Assembly: GCF_021497965.1 (NCBI RefSeq) | Contig: NZ_CP046525.1 | Coordinates: 682,001-746,000 of the forward strand | DNA: 64,000 bases | From: Streptococcus infantis | Lineage (GTDB): Bacteria; Bacillota; Bacilli; Lactobacillales; Streptococcaceae | Direction: 5' to 3' | Shown here: positions 30,941-39,992 of the stretch, piece after piece | Layout of the letters: each line of letters starts with the position of its first letter | How positions within the stretch are numbered: the first letter of the stretch is position 1 | Position numbers and translations under genes: made by a program | The notes under the pieces: model-generated | The model's database searches: none | Told to the model about the DNA's origin: nothing | Seen by the model: only the letters and a program-made list of their open reading frames with translations

Positions 30941-31858
30941 ATGTCTAAAAAATTGACATTCCAAGAAATTATTTTGACTTTGCAACAATACTGGAATGAC
31001 CAGGGTTGTATGCTGATGCAGGCTTATGATAATGAAAAGGGTGCGGGAACCATGAGTCCTTATACTTTCCTCCGTGCCATCGGTCCTGAGCCATGGAATG
31101 CTGCTTATGTAGAGCCATCTCGTCGTCCAGCAGATGGTCGTTACGGGGAAAACCCAAACCGTCTTTACCAACACCACCAATTCCAAGTGGTTATGAAACC
31201 ATCACCTTCAAACATCCAAGAACTCTACCTTGAGTCGTTGGAGAAATTGGGAATCAATCCTTTGGAACACGATATTCGTTTCGTTGAAGATAACTGGGAA
31301 AACCCATCAACTGGTTCAGCTGGTCTTGGATGGGAAGTATGGCTTGATGGTATGGAAATCACTCAGTTCACTTACTTCCAACAAGTAGGTGGTTTGGCAA
31401 CAGGTCCTGTTACTGCTGAGGTTACCTACGGATTGGAACGTTTGGCTTCTTATATTCAAGAAGTAGACTCAGTTTACGATATTGAGTGGGCTCCAGGAGT
31501 GAAATACGGAGAAATCTTCCTTCAACCAGAATATGAGCATTCAAAATACAGCTTTGAAGTTTCTGACCAAGATATGCTTCTTGAAAACTTCGAAAAATTT
31601 GAAAAAGAAGCAGGACGTGCTTTGGAATTGGGACTTGTACACCCAGCCTATGATTACGTTTTGAAATGTTCACATACCTTCAACTTGCTTGATGCTCGTG
31701 GAGCGGTATCAGTTACAGAACGTGCAGGTTACATTGCCCGCATCCGTAACTTGGCTCGTGTCGTAGCCAAAACCTTCGTTGCAGAACGCAAGAAACTCGG
31801 CTACCCACTTCTAGATGAAGCCACACGCGCAAAACTCTTAGCAGAAGAGGAAGAATAA
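30941..31858 (+). CDS. glyQ: Glycyl-tRNA synthetase alpha subunit
   Basis: Class II catalytic subunit of the alpha2beta2 GlyRS. The 305 residues begin [18 protein letters not shown] and carry class II motifs, including [23 protein letters not shown] and the late motif 3 region [16 protein letters not shown] precedes the ATG. It is controlled by the T-box upstream; glyS follows after an unusually long, structured 209-bp spacer. Confidence 0.97.
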   Translation: MSKKLTFQEIILTLQQYWNDQGCMLMQAYDNEKGAGTMSPYTFLRAIGPEPWNAAYVEPSRRPADGRYGENPNRLYQHHQFQVVMKPSPSNIQELYLESLEKLGINPLEHDIRFVEDNWENPSTGSAGLGWEVWLDGMEITQFTYFQQVGGLATGPVTAEVTYGLERLASYIQEVDSVYDIEWAPGVKYGEIFLQPEYEHSKYSFEVSDQDMLLENFEKFEKEAGRALELGLVHPAYDYVLKCSHTFNLLDARGAVSVTERAGYIARIRNLARVVAKTFVAERKKLGYPLLDEATRAKLLAEEEE

Positions 31859-31874
31859 AGAGAGCGTATTAGAT

Positions 31875-31984
31875 GGGATTGGCTGATAGAGCAATCCTAC
31901 AGAACCAGTTGCCACAGTGATAATTGTCTCGTTAGAGAAACTAACGATACCAGGCAAAATTGGAGACTTTAGGCTCCAATTTTA
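31875..31984 (+). other. Structured spacer inside the glyQ-glyS operon
   Basis: Three consecutive inverted repeats occur in about 110 bp: GGATTG/CAATCC (near 31876-31899), CGTTAG/CTAACG (31930-31946) and AAAATTGGAG/CTCCAATTTT (31956-31983). None has a terminator-like T run. No open frame of note fills the spacer. Function unknown; could be RNA processing, stability or an old repeat insertion. Confidence 0.45.
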
Positions 31985-32067
31985 GCAATGAAACGACGAA
32001 GTCGGTTGCTTGCGTGCCAATCACATAAGGCAAACTGGAAAAAAAGATATTTTTCGGAGAAAAAAAC

Positions 32068-34104
32068 ATGACAAAAAACTTATTAGTAGAACTAGGACTC
32101 GAAGAGTTACCAGCCTACGTTGTCACACCAAGTGAAAAACAACTAGGTGAAAAAATGGCAGCTTTCTTAGATGAAAATCGTCTTTCATACGAAGGAATTC
32201 AAACTTTCTCAACACCACGTCGTTTGGCTGTTCGTGTACTTGGTTTAGCAGACCAACAAACAGATTTGACTGAAGATTTTAAAGGACCTTCTAAGAAAAT
32301 CGCTTTGGATGCAGAAGGGAACTTTTCTAAAGCAGCTCAAGGATTCGTCCGTGGAAAAGGCTTGACAGTTGATGATATTGAATTCCGTGAAATTAAAGGT
32401 GAAGAATATGTCTATGTAACCAAGCATGAAGCTGGAAAACCTGCTGAAGAAGTGTTGACAGGAATTCCAGAAGTATTGGCTAGCCTTAGCTTCCCAGTAG
32501 GTATGCACTGGGCAAATAATACCTTTGAATACATTCGTCCGGTCCATACTTTGATAGTCCTTTTGGATGATGAAGCTCTTGATATGGACTTTCTAGATAT
32601 TCATTCGAGACGAATTAGCCGTGGACATCGTTTCCTTGGACATGAAGTGGAAATTCGTCATGCTGATAGTTACGAAGAAGATTTGCGTAAAGTTTATGTC
32701 ATTGCTGATAGCATTGAACGCGAAAATATGATTCGGGAACAAATCAAGGCTATTGAAGTAGAACAAGGTGTTCAAGTTCAGGTTGATGAAGGTCTTTTAA
32801 ATGAAGTTTTGAATCTGGTTGAATATCCAACTGCTTTTATTGGTAATTTTGACCCTAAATACCTAGAGGTTCCAGAAGAAGTTTTGGTTACTTCAATGGA
32901 AACTCATCAACGCTACTTTGTTGTCCGTGACCTTGAAGGGAATCTTAGACCAAACTTCATCTCAGTTCGTAATGGGAATGCTGAGCACTTAGAAAATGTT
33001 GTTCGAGGAAATGAGAAAGTCTTGGTGGCTCGTTTAGAAGATGGAGAATTCTTCTGGCGTGAAGACCAAAAATTGAAGATTGAAGATCTTGTAGCTAAAT
33101 TATCTTATGTAACTTTCCATGAAAAGATTGGTTCATTACGTGAACACATGATCCGTACCGGGCAAATTGCTATTCTATTAGCAGAGAAAGCTGGCTTATC
33201 AGTAGATGAAACTGTTGATCTTGCACGTGCTGCAGCTATTTATAAGTTTGATCTCTTGACTGGTATGGTAGGTGAATTTGATGAGCTTCAAGGAATCATG
33301 GGTGAGAAGTATGCTCTGCTTGCTGGTGAAAATCCTACAGTTGCTCAAGCCATTCGCGAGCACTATCTTCCAGATTCAGCTGACGGAGCCCTTCCTGAGT
33401 CTAAAGTTGGTGCTATCCTTGCACTAGCTGATAAATTAGATACTCTCTTATCTTTCTTCTCGGTTGGCTTGATTCCATCAGGCTCAAACGACCCATATGC
33501 TCTTCGACGTGCAACACAAGGAATTGTTCGAATCTTGGAAGACTTTGGTTGGAAGATTCCAATGGACGAATTGATTGCGAGCCTTTATGCCTTATCATTT
33601 GAAAGTCTAACTTATGATAATCAAGAAGAAGTGCTTAACTTCATTAAAGCTCGTGTTGATAAGATGATGGGTTCTACTGCAAAAGATATCAAAGAAGCTG
33701 TTCTCGCAAGTTCGAATTTTGTTGTTTCTGATATGATTGAAGCTGCAGAAGCTTTAAGCGAAGCTGCAAATACTGAAGATTACAAATCATCAGTTGAGTC
33801 TCTATCTCGTGCCTTTAATTTAGCTGAAAAAGCAAATGGTTTGGTTAAAGTCGATGCAAGTCTTTTTGAAAATGAACAAGAAAAAGAACTTGCTCAAGCA
33901 GTAGAAAGTCTTGAATTGCAAGGTTCAGCTAGTGATAAATTAACGCAACTATTTGCTCTTAGTCCTGTAATTGATGCTTTCTTTGATAATACAATGGTTA
34001 TGGCAGATGATGTTGATGTGAAGAATAACCGTTTAGCTATCCTTGCTGAACTTGTAAATAAAGCAAAAACAGTGGCTGCTTTCAATCTTCTCAATACAAA
34101 ATAA
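32068..34104 (+). CDS. glyS: Glycyl-tRNA synthetase beta subunit
   Basis: Partner of GlyQ that provides tRNA recognition. The 678 residues are normal length; visible are the N-terminal [15 protein letters not shown] start, the HD-like helical region, and a C-terminal anticodon-binding-like segment ending FNLLNTK. CGGAG precedes the ATG. The following small DUF896 gene is 27 bp downstream and likely co-transcribed. Confidence 0.97.
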   Translation: MTKNLLVELGLEELPAYVVTPSEKQLGEKMAAFLDENRLSYEGIQTFSTPRRLAVRVLGLADQQTDLTEDFKGPSKKIALDAEGNFSKAAQGFVRGKGLTVDDIEFREIKGEEYVYVTKHEAGKPAEEVLTGIPEVLASLSFPVGMHWANNTFEYIRPVHTLIVLLDDEALDMDFLDIHSRRISRGHRFLGHEVEIRHADSYEEDLRKVYVIADSIERENMIREQIKAIEVEQGVQVQVDEGLLNEVLNLVEYPTAFIGNFDPKYLEVPEEVLVTSMETHQRYFVVRDLEGNLRPNFISVRNGNAEHLENVVRGNEKVLVARLEDGEFFWREDQKLKIEDLVAKLSYVTFHEKIGSLREHMIRTGQIAILLAEKAGLSVDETVDLARAAAIYKFDLLTGMVGEFDELQGIMGEKYALLAGENPTVAQAIREHYLPDSADGALPESKVGAILALADKLDTLLSFFSVGLIPSGSNDPYALRRATQGIVRILEDFGWKIPMDELIASLYALSFESLTYDNQEEVLNFIKARVDKMMGSTAKDIKEAVLASSNFVVSDMIEAAEALSEAANTEDYKSSVESLSRAFNLAEKANGLVKVDASLFENEQEKELAQAVESLELQGSASDKLTQLFALSPVIDAFFDNTMVMADDVDVKNNRLAILAELVNKAKTVAAFNLLNTK

Positions 34105-34131
34105 AATTAAAAAATAATTGGAGGTTCTAAT

Positions 34132-34389
34132 ATGACACCAGAAAAAATTGCTCGTATTAATGAGCTTGCTAAAAAGAAAAAAACAGAAGGGTTGACTGCT
34201 GAAGAAAAAGTAGAACAAGCCCAACTTCGTGAAGAATACATTGAGGGATATCGTCGAGCAGTTCGTCACCACGTTGAAGGAATTAAAATCGTGGATGAGG
34301 AAGGAAACGACGTGACACCTGAAAAGCTTCGTCAAGTGCAACGCGAAAAAGGTTTACACGGTCGAAGTCTAGATGATCCAAATTCCTAA
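34132..34389 (+). CDS. DUF896/UPF0291 small protein (YnzC family)
   Basis: An 85-residue soluble, highly charged helical protein, with the family's signature start [18 protein letters not shown] and the end [14 protein letters not shown]. The B. subtilis member YnzC is a small helical-hairpin protein of unknown function; RNA binding has been suggested by charge only. GGAGG precedes the ATG, and a strong terminator follows. Confidence 0.9.
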   Translation: MTPEKIARINELAKKKKTEGLTAEEKVEQAQLREEYIEGYRRAVRHHVEGIKIVDEEGNDVTPEKLRQVQREKGLHGRSLDDPNS

Positions 34390-34398
34390 GTTAAATAA

Positions 34399-34436
34399 AA
34401 CAAAACTCGGCTAGCATACACTAACCGAGTTTTGTT
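34399..34436 (+). terminator. Terminator of the glyQS-DUF896 operon
   Basis: CAAAACTCGG (34401-34410) pairs with CCGAGTTTTG (34425-34434); a short T-rich tail follows. Confidence 0.8.
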
Positions 34437-34442
34437 GTCTCT

Positions 34443-34470
34443 TAAAAAAGGAACCTAAAATGGTTCCTTT
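34443..34470 (-). terminator. Terminator of the apbE-flavoreductase operon
   Basis: AAAGGAACC/GGTTCCTTT stem; on the minus strand it is followed by TTTTTT, just after the stop of the 411-residue flavoprotein gene. Confidence 0.8.
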
Positions 34471-34480
34471 ATCAGTAGTT

Positions 34481-35716
34481 TTAGTTGCTTGCTCCAGAAG
34501 TAGCATCAGCAGCTCCATGGCCACCATCGGCTGAGTCAGAAGCTCCAGAAGTAGCATCTGCATCACCATGACCTCCAGCAGGAGCAAAAGGTCCGCTACC
34601 ACCTACCAAACGTTGGCCAGTTTCTTTCAAGTACCAGTCAAGCCATGGTTGGAAGTTAAAGACAATTTCATTGATACCAGCATATGATCCATCAGGATAG
34701 TACATAGCTTGGTAGTTGTGTGTATTGATAACACCTGCAGGTGAACCAGGAACAATTGTACGTACGTATTCTTGGTTGCCATTGCGAAGCGTACCGATAA
34801 CCCACTCAACGTTTTTCATACGTGCTGGAGGGAGTGAACCATGAATAGTAGACATACGACCGCCTGATTGGGAAGGAACTCGCTTCGCAAACATAGTATT
34901 AGGGTCTTGGTGGGCATTGTTATAGTAGAGGAATTGATTGTTATCATCAGCATATGTCAATTCAAAAGGCATAGCTTTTAAGAACATATCAATCTGGTTA
35001 ACAGTCAAGATACCATGGTCAAGTTTAACATATGTATCGCCTGAAACAGCACCAGTGATTTCTGCAACTTTTTCTACCCAGTTTGGATCGTCTGGATCAA
35101 CTTCTGTAATAGTTGTAGCGATTGGTTTGCCACAATCCAAGTCTTCTGGTTCAATTGGTTTTGGTTTTTTCAATTTAGAAACGACTCCTACGTATTTGAC
35201 AAAGTTATCTAAGCAAGTTTCAAGGAATTTAACTGTTCCTTCATTAATAATGTTTCCATTTGCATCAAAAGCTTCTTTAGCTTTTCCGAGAAGGAATTCA
35301 TTACCTGGCAATGTGTAGGCATTCACTCCTGGTGCATCAAGAATTTTACGAAGGTGAACTTGAGCACGTGAAGTACCTTGGTCATAGTATGATGCACCCA
35401 CAATCATAACTGGTTTGTTTTCAAATGGATGAACTTCAAATGAAAGCCATTCAAGTACAGACTTAAGTGAAGCAGAAATAGTGTGGTTGTGTTCAGGAGT
35501 TGCAATGATTACACCATCGGCACGAGTAATTTTGTTGTAAAGAAGGCGCAACTGGAAGCTGTCATCCCATTTTTCGTCTTGGTTAAACATTGGAACTTCA
35601 TCGATTTCCAAAACTTCTAGTTCAAATTTAAATTTAAACTGACGGCGGATGAATTCCAAGAGTTTGCGGTTATATGATTGATCATAGTTTGATCCAACAA
35701 GTCCAACAAATTTCAT
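34481..35716 (-). CDS. Multidomain flavoprotein: NADPH-FMN reductase, PAS-like domain, double ApbE flavinylation tail
   Basis: The 411-residue protein has a flavodoxin-like NAD(P)H-FMN reductase domain (about 1-180; GSNYDQSYNRKL phosphate loop, TPEHNHT, SRAQVHLRKIL). Residues about 238-365 resemble the PAS-like domain of DUF438 proteins (AMPFELTYADDNNQFLYYN...IHGSLPPARM). The tail (381-411) is a tandem 17-residue repeat giving two D-x-x-T-S-G-A-S motifs (TSGAS at 389-393 and 406-410), matching the ApbE flavinylation consensus. No signal peptide. It is the last gene of an operon led by apbE, so covalent FMN is the likely modification. The reaction is unknown; electron transfer to an external acceptor is inferred. 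Confidence 0.85.
   Translation of the reverse strand: MKFVGLVGSNYDQSYNRKLLEFIRRQFKFKFELEVLEIDEVPMFNQDEKWDDSFQLRLLYNKITRADGVIIATPEHNHTISASLKSVLEWLSFEVHPFENKPVMIVGASYYDQGTSRAQVHLRKILDAPGVNAYTLPGNEFLLGKAKEAFDANGNIINEGTVKFLETCLDNFVKYVGVVSKLKKPKPIEPEDLDCGKPIATTITEVDPDDPNWVEKVAEITGAVSGDTYVKLDHGILTVNQIDMFLKAMPFELTYADDNNQFLYYNNAHQDPNTMFAKRVPSQSGGRMSTIHGSLPPARMKNVEWVIGTLRNGNQEYVRTIVPGSPAGVINTHNYQAMYYPDGSYAGINEIVFNFQPWLDWYLKETGQRLVGGSGPFAPAGGHGDADATSGASDSADGGHGAADATSGASN
34491..34577 (-). repeat. Tandem repeat encoding two flavinylation motifs
   Basis: Two copies (34491-34526 and 34542-34577) with a 51-bp period, differing at several third positions, encode GGHGDADATSGAS and GGHGAADATSGAS. The synonymous changes show selection on the peptide rather than a fresh slippage duplication. 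Confidence 0.85.
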
Positions 35717-35733
35717 TCTTTCGATCTCCTATC

Positions 35734-36339
35734 TTACAATTTTTCCCAGTCAAAGTCTTCAGCATCTTTGCGAAGAAGTTCTTGAGCGTTACGCAATTTT
35801 TCAGTAACTTTAACAAAGATACGGAAGTCATCAAAGATGGCATCCAATTTCTTGATAACATCAAGATCTACCAAGTCACCATTCTGATCAAATGCTTGAA
35901 GAGAATGAGAAAGCAAGAATTCATCTGGGAGAACATTTGCTTTGATTTCAGGAGCATTTAGAATTTGACGAAGTTGCAATTGAGCACGTGATGAACCGAG
36001 TGTACCATATGAAGCACCTGTAATCATAACAGGTTTGTTCAAAAGTGGGAATACACCATATGAAATCCAAGCAAGAGCGCTCATAAGAACAGCTGGGATT
36101 GAGTGATCGTATTCAGGTGTACCGATAATAACTCCATCAGCAGCTTCGATTTTAGCAGCGATTTCCGTAGCTTCAGCTGGGATTTGTTTGTCAGCTGGTT
36201 TGTTAAATACAGGTAGATCTTTAATTTCTACCAATTCGATTTCTGCTTTGTCAGCAAAGTGTTTCTGCATATATTGAAGCAGTTGGCGGTTTGTGGAACG
36301 TTTTGAGTTTGTTCCTACAATAGCAATAAGTTTAAGCAT
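35734..36339 (-). CDS. NAD(P)H-dependent FMN reductase (flavodoxin-like fold)
   Basis: A 201-residue cytoplasmic flavoreductase, homologous to the N-terminal domain of the next gene's product: GTNSKRSTNRQLL phosphate loop, GTPEYDHSIPAVLMSALAW, and GTLGSSRAQLQLRQIL. It lacks the PAS-like domain and the flavinylation tail. AAAGGAA precedes the ATG. It lies between apbE (33 bp upstream) and the 411-residue flavoprotein (17 bp downstream), so the two reductases likely share substrates or form partners. Specific acceptor unknown. Confidence 0.87.
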   Translation of the reverse strand: MLKLIAIVGTNSKRSTNRQLLQYMQKHFADKAEIELVEIKDLPVFNKPADKQIPAEATEIAAKIEAADGVIIGTPEYDHSIPAVLMSALAWISYGVFPLLNKPVMITGASYGTLGSSRAQLQLRQILNAPEIKANVLPDEFLLSHSLQAFDQNGDLVDLDVIKKLDAIFDDFRIFVKVTEKLRNAQELLRKDAEDFDWEKL

Positions 36340-36372
36340 GGGCTTTCCTTTCTCTTTTGCATTATTAATTAA

Positions 36373-37293
36373 TTACCGTTGGATACCAGATGAACAAGCG
36401 ACATGCCCATCTTTGTCAATGAGGATGGCTTCGATACCATCAATATTTTCGACTTGCCACATTATAGAGGCGCTTCGCTCTCCGAATAAACGAGTGGTCC
36501 ATATCTCACCGTCGACTGAACGGTCAGATACAATCGTTAAACTGGCTAAATCCGTTTCAATGGGATAACCTGTCTCACTATCAAAAATGTGATGATAATC
36601 CTTGCCATTGATTTCAAGATGCCGTTCATAAATCCCAGATGTAACAACTGATTTTCCAGTAATAGATAAGGTCATCAGGTGATTACCTCGTGGATTATTT
36701 GGATCTTGAATGCCGATTTGCCATGGACGTCCATTTTTTGATTGATTGTTCCCAATTGTGAGGATGTTTCCTCCAAGATTGATTAGAGCAGAAGTGATGC
36801 CATTTTCTTTTAAGAAAGCTGCAACCTTATCTGCACTATAGCCCTTCGCTAAACATCCTAAGTCAATTTTCATTCCCTTTTTTTCTAGGAAAACTGTGGA
36901 ATGTATTGGATCGAGTTTGATATAACTGGGGTTTATCAATGGTAGAACAGAAGTTATCTCTTCAGGACTAGCAACCTTTGCGTCGGAAAAACCAATACGC
37001 CAGGTTTGAACCAAAGGCCCGATACTAATATTGAGATGACTTTTAGGTGCCAGACTGTGTTCCAAACCTAATGAAATCAGTTCAAACAAATCAGGGTGGA
37101 CTTTAACTGGGGCAATACCTGCCTGATAGTTAATTTCCATTAATTCAGATTCAGCACTATTGGCATTGAACCGAAATTCAAGCTCTTTAAGCAAATCAAA
37201 AGCTTGTCTGAGCAGACAATCAGCCCGATCATGTACTAAGGAAATGGAAATTGTAGTTCCCATTAGTCGTTCAGAAGATGAACAGAAAGGCAA
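36373..37293 (-). CDS. apbE: ApbE flavin:protein FMN transferase, apparently cytoplasmic
   Basis: Attaches FMN from FAD to Thr/Ser of target proteins, Mg-dependent. About 306 residues with ApbE landmarks MGTTISIS near the start, IGPLVQTW, IDLGCLAKGYSADKV, LINLGGNILTIG and the HHIFDSETGYP segment. I see no signal peptide or lipobox, so it should act in the cytosol. The best ribosome site (AAGGAG, 37303-37308) points to a TTG start at 37293; a TTG at 37311 and the ATG at 37263 are alternatives. It leads the operon whose last product carries two flavinylation motifs. Confidence 0.88.
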   Translation of the reverse strand: MPFCSSSERLMGTTISISLVHDRADCLLRQAFDLLKELEFRFNANSAESELMEINYQAGIAPVKVHPDLFELISLGLEHSLAPKSHLNISIGPLVQTWRIGFSDAKVASPEEITSVLPLINPSYIKLDPIHSTVFLEKKGMKIDLGCLAKGYSADKVAAFLKENGITSALINLGGNILTIGNNQSKNGRPWQIGIQDPNNPRGNHLMTLSITGKSVVTSGIYERHLEINGKDYHHIFDSETGYPIETDLASLTIVSDRSVDGEIWTTRLFGERSASIMWQVENIDGIEAILIDKDGHVACSSGIQR

Positions 37294-37382
37294 AAAACTA
37301 ACTCCTTTCAAGTCAATTGGAAATAGTTGTAAATCCTGTCATGAAAGTAACTTTGAGATTTATATTTTATTCCCGTATAAAT

Positions 37383-37411
37383 AGAATATCATAAAGTCAG
37401 CGTTTTCACAA
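37383..37411 (-). promoter_or_regulatory. Promoter of the apbE operon
   Basis: Minus strand TTGTGA (37406-37411), 17-bp spacer ending TGa, TATTCT (37383-37388); leader about 85 nt. Confidence 0.65.
37395..37408. promoter_or_regulatory. Candidate cre (CcpA) site in the apbE promoter
   Basis: Minus strand TGAAAACGCTGACT matches the cre pattern TGnnAnCGnTnnCA except for the last base, and lies between the -35 and -10. Confidence 0.5.
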
Positions 37412-37542
37412 TTTATTTTTTAAAAAAGTCAAGAAAAATGCTTAAAAACATAATTATGAAAAATAATACTCTTGATAAGTTTTTTTTATAATAAATTAAT
37501 ATTTAATTCTAGTCAAAATTAAGTAATTTCAAACAAAAAAAC

Positions 37543-37571
37543 TTGTAAACGCTAACAGAAAATGTTATAAT
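37543..37571 (+). promoter_or_regulatory. nox promoter
   Basis: TTGTAA (37543-37548), 17-bp spacer ending TGt, TATAAT (37566-37571). Confidence 0.8.
37544..37557. promoter_or_regulatory. cre (CcpA) site in the nox promoter
   Basis: TGTAAACGCTAACA is a full match to TGnnAnCGnTnnCA and overlaps the -35 box, so carbon catabolite control of nox by CcpA is likely. Confidence 0.7.
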
Positions 37572-37607
37572 ATTAAGGAAAAAATAATTAAAGGTAGGAT
37601 TTATCTT

Positions 37608-38987
37608 ATGAGTAAAATCGTAGTTGTGGGTGCTAACCACGCTGGAACTGCATGTATCAACACTATGTTGGACAACTTTGGAAACGAAAACGAAATCGTT
37701 GTATTTGATCAAAACTCAAATATCTCATTCCTTGGATGTGGAATGGCACTTTGGATTGGTGAACAAATCGACGGTGCTGAAGGCTTGTTCTACTCTGATA
37801 AAGAAAAGCTTGAAGCTAAAGGTGCGAAAGTTTACATGAACTCACCTGTACTTTCAATCGACTACGATAACAAAGTTGTTACTGCAGAAGTTGAAGGAAA
37901 AGAACACAAAGAATCATACGATAAGTTGATCTTCGCTACTGGTTCTACACCAATTTTGCCTCCAATTGAAGGTGTTGAAATTGTTAAAGGAAACCGTGAA
38001 TTCAAGACTACTCTTGAAAACGTACAATTTGTTAAGTTGTACCAAAATGCTGAAGAAGTTATCAACAAACTTGCTGATAAGAGCAAACACCTTGAGCGTA
38101 TCGCTGTAGTTGGTGGTGGATACATCGGTGTTGAACTTGCTGAAGCTTTCGAACGTCTTGGAAAAGAAGTTGTGCTTGTTGATATCGTTGACACAGTATT
38201 GAACGGATACTATGACAAAGACTTCACACAAATGATGGCTAAAAACTTGGAAGACCACAACATCCGTTTGGCACTTGGTCAAACTGTTAAAGCTATCGAA
38301 GGTAACGGTAAAGTTGAACGCTTGGTAACTGACAAAGAAACATTTGACGTTGATATGGTTGTTCTTGCAGTTGGTTTCCGTCCAAACACTGCTCTTGCTG
38401 ACGGTAAGATCGAACTCTTCCGTAACGGTGCTTTCCTTGTTGACAAGAAACAAGAAACATCAATCCCAGGTGTATACGCTATTGGTGACTGTGCGACTGT
38501 TTATGACAACGCTCGTAAAGACACTAGCTACATCGCACTTGCTTCAAACGCTGTTCGTACTGGTATTGTTGGTGCTTACAACGCTTGTGGACATGAACTT
38601 GAAGGAATCGGTGTTCAAGGCTCAAATGGTATCTCAATCTATGGTCTCCACATGGTTTCAACTGGTTTGACACTTGAAAAAGCTAAAGCTGCTGGTTACA
38701 ATGCTACTGAAACTGGATTTAACGACCTTCAAAAACCAGAATTTATGAAACATGACAACCATGAAGTAGCTATCAAGATTGTCTTTGATAAAGACAGCCG
38801 TGAAATTCTTGGTGCTCAAATGGTATCTCGCGATTCATCAATCGGTATGGCTATCCACATGTTCTCACTTGCTATCCAAGAACATGTTACAATTGATAAA
38901 TTGGCATTGACTGATCTATTCTTCTTGCCACACTTCAACAAACCATACAACTACATCACAATGGCAGCATTGTCAGCTGAAAAATAA
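37608..38987 (+). CDS. nox: Water-forming NADH oxidase
   Basis: Reduces O2 to water with NADH, restoring NAD+ and removing oxygen. The 459-residue flavoprotein has an N-terminal FAD-binding [12 protein letters not shown], redox-active Cys44 in [10 protein letters not shown], the NADH-binding [15 protein letters not shown], the second FAD motif [13 protein letters not shown], and a dimerisation domain. A single redox Cys marks the Nox/CoA-disulfide reductase group. AAAGGTAGG lies before the ATG. Codon use is strongly biased. It is divergent from the apbE operon and followed by a strong terminator. Confidence 0.96.
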   Translation: MSKIVVVGANHAGTACINTMLDNFGNENEIVVFDQNSNISFLGCGMALWIGEQIDGAEGLFYSDKEKLEAKGAKVYMNSPVLSIDYDNKVVTAEVEGKEHKESYDKLIFATGSTPILPPIEGVEIVKGNREFKTTLENVQFVKLYQNAEEVINKLADKSKHLERIAVVGGGYIGVELAEAFERLGKEVVLVDIVDTVLNGYYDKDFTQMMAKNLEDHNIRLALGQTVKAIEGNGKVERLVTDKETFDVDMVVLAVGFRPNTALADGKIELFRNGAFLVDKKQETSIPGVYAIGDCATVYDNARKDTSYIALASNAVRTGIVGAYNACGHELEGIGVQGSNGISIYGLHMVSTGLTLEKAKAAGYNATETGFNDLQKPEFMKHDNHEVAIKIVFDKDSREILGAQMVSRDSSIGMAIHMFSLAIQEHVTIDKLALTDLFFLPHFNKPYNYITMAALSAEK

Positions 38988-38995
38988 TATCTATT

Positions 38996-39027
38996 AAAAC
39001 AGAAGAGCATGCTCTTCTGTTTTTTTG
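38996..39027 (+). terminator. nox terminator
   Basis: ACAGAAGAGCATGCTCTTCTGT inverted repeat (perfect 10-11 bp arms) followed by TTTTTTT. Confidence 0.9.
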
Positions 39028-39039
39028 TATATTGAAATA

Positions 39040-39070
39040 AAAAAGCAATCCTATGATTAGGTTGCTTTTC
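39040..39070 (-). terminator. yitT terminator
   Basis: AAAAGCAATCCT pairs with AGGTTGCTTTT (one G-U) just beyond the yitT stop; on the minus strand a TTTTTT run follows. Confidence 0.7.
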
Positions 39071-39087
39071 TGTTTTAAATTGCTAGT

Positions 39088-39936
39088 TTACCTTGGGTCA
39101 AATGTAAATCCTTCCCCTAGGATTTCATGGGCTTCAGTAATAGTGATAAAGGCCATAGGATCTACAGAATGAATCATTTCTTTCATCTTAACCATTTCAT
39201 TTCTAGCTACAATACAGTAGACAATCTTTAAATCGTTTTTACTGTAGTAACCTTGACCGGAGATAAAAGTAACACCACGACCAAGTTCTTCATTGATTTT
39301 ATCAGCTAACTCTATTGGTTTTTGAGTGATAATCATAAAGCCTTTTCCAGCATAGCCTCCTTCGCCAATTAAGTCAATGACTCTTGAGATAATAAAGTCA
39401 AACAAAAGAGTGTAGGTTACGAGACGTAGGTCTTGGAATATGATTAATATCAGCATAAGAATTAGAAAATCAAGACCAAAAAGTAATTTGCCGATCGAAA
39501 TATGGGTGTATTTGTTAAGAATACGCGCGACAATATCAGTTCCACCAGTTGTCCCGCCTGCGTTGAAAATGACACCCAGACCAACTCCTAGGAGGACACC
39601 AGCTACTAAAGCTACAACAACCAGATCTCCTTCAAGGTTAAACTGGAGAGGAACCTTCTCAAAGATAGCCAACCAGACAGATACAGAGAGTGTTCCAAGA
39701 AGACTAGAGTAGAGTGATCTTATTCCAAATATTTTCCAAGCTAGTAGGAAGAGAGGGATATTAATCAAGATATTCATTAGCGAAATAGGGATTTTAAAAA
39801 GATAGTAAGTTATCAAGGTTATCCCCGTAGCTCCACCTTCAAATAAGTGATTTGGAACAACAAAATAGGTAAGTCCGAAGGCGAAGATAGCAGCTCCGAA
39901 TATAATAGTTACAGTTGATTTAATATGCCGTAGCAT
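39088..39936 (-). CDS. YitT-family membrane protein (DUF161/DUF2179)
   Basis: A 282-residue protein with about five or six membrane segments (residues 1-190; FVVPNHLFEGGATGITLITYY near the start) and a C-terminal cytoplasmic DUF2179 domain (GYYSKNDLKIVYCIVARNEMVKMKEMI). The biochemical function is unknown. The ATG at 39936 has a strong AAAGGAGGGGAG site, which rules out the frame's further extension to 39978. It lies 56 bp after rqcH on the same strand and may be co-transcribed with it. Confidence 0.85.
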   Translation of the reverse strand: MLRHIKSTVTIIFGAAIFAFGLTYFVVPNHLFEGGATGITLITYYLFKIPISLMNILINIPLFLLAWKIFGIRSLYSSLLGTLSVSVWLAIFEKVPLQFNLEGDLVVVALVAGVLLGVGLGVIFNAGGTTGGTDIVARILNKYTHISIGKLLFGLDFLILMLILIIFQDLRLVTYTLLFDFIISRVIDLIGEGGYAGKGFMIITQKPIELADKINEELGRGVTFISGQGYYSKNDLKIVYCIVARNEMVKMKEMIHSVDPMAFITITEAHEILGEGFTFDPR

Positions 39937-39992
39937 TGAGCTCCCCTCCTTTATATAAAAGTGTAGTAAGAGTTTCACTACAAATTTTTATT

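Noticed and set aside
34491-34577. Short tandem repeat as CRISPR or phase-variable repeat
   Set aside because: It is in frame, 51-bp period, two copies only, with synonymous differences, and encodes flavinylation motifs.
37914-38453. 179-codon minus-strand frame inside nox
   Set aside because: A shadow of the highly codon-biased nox gene; no promoter or ribosome site.
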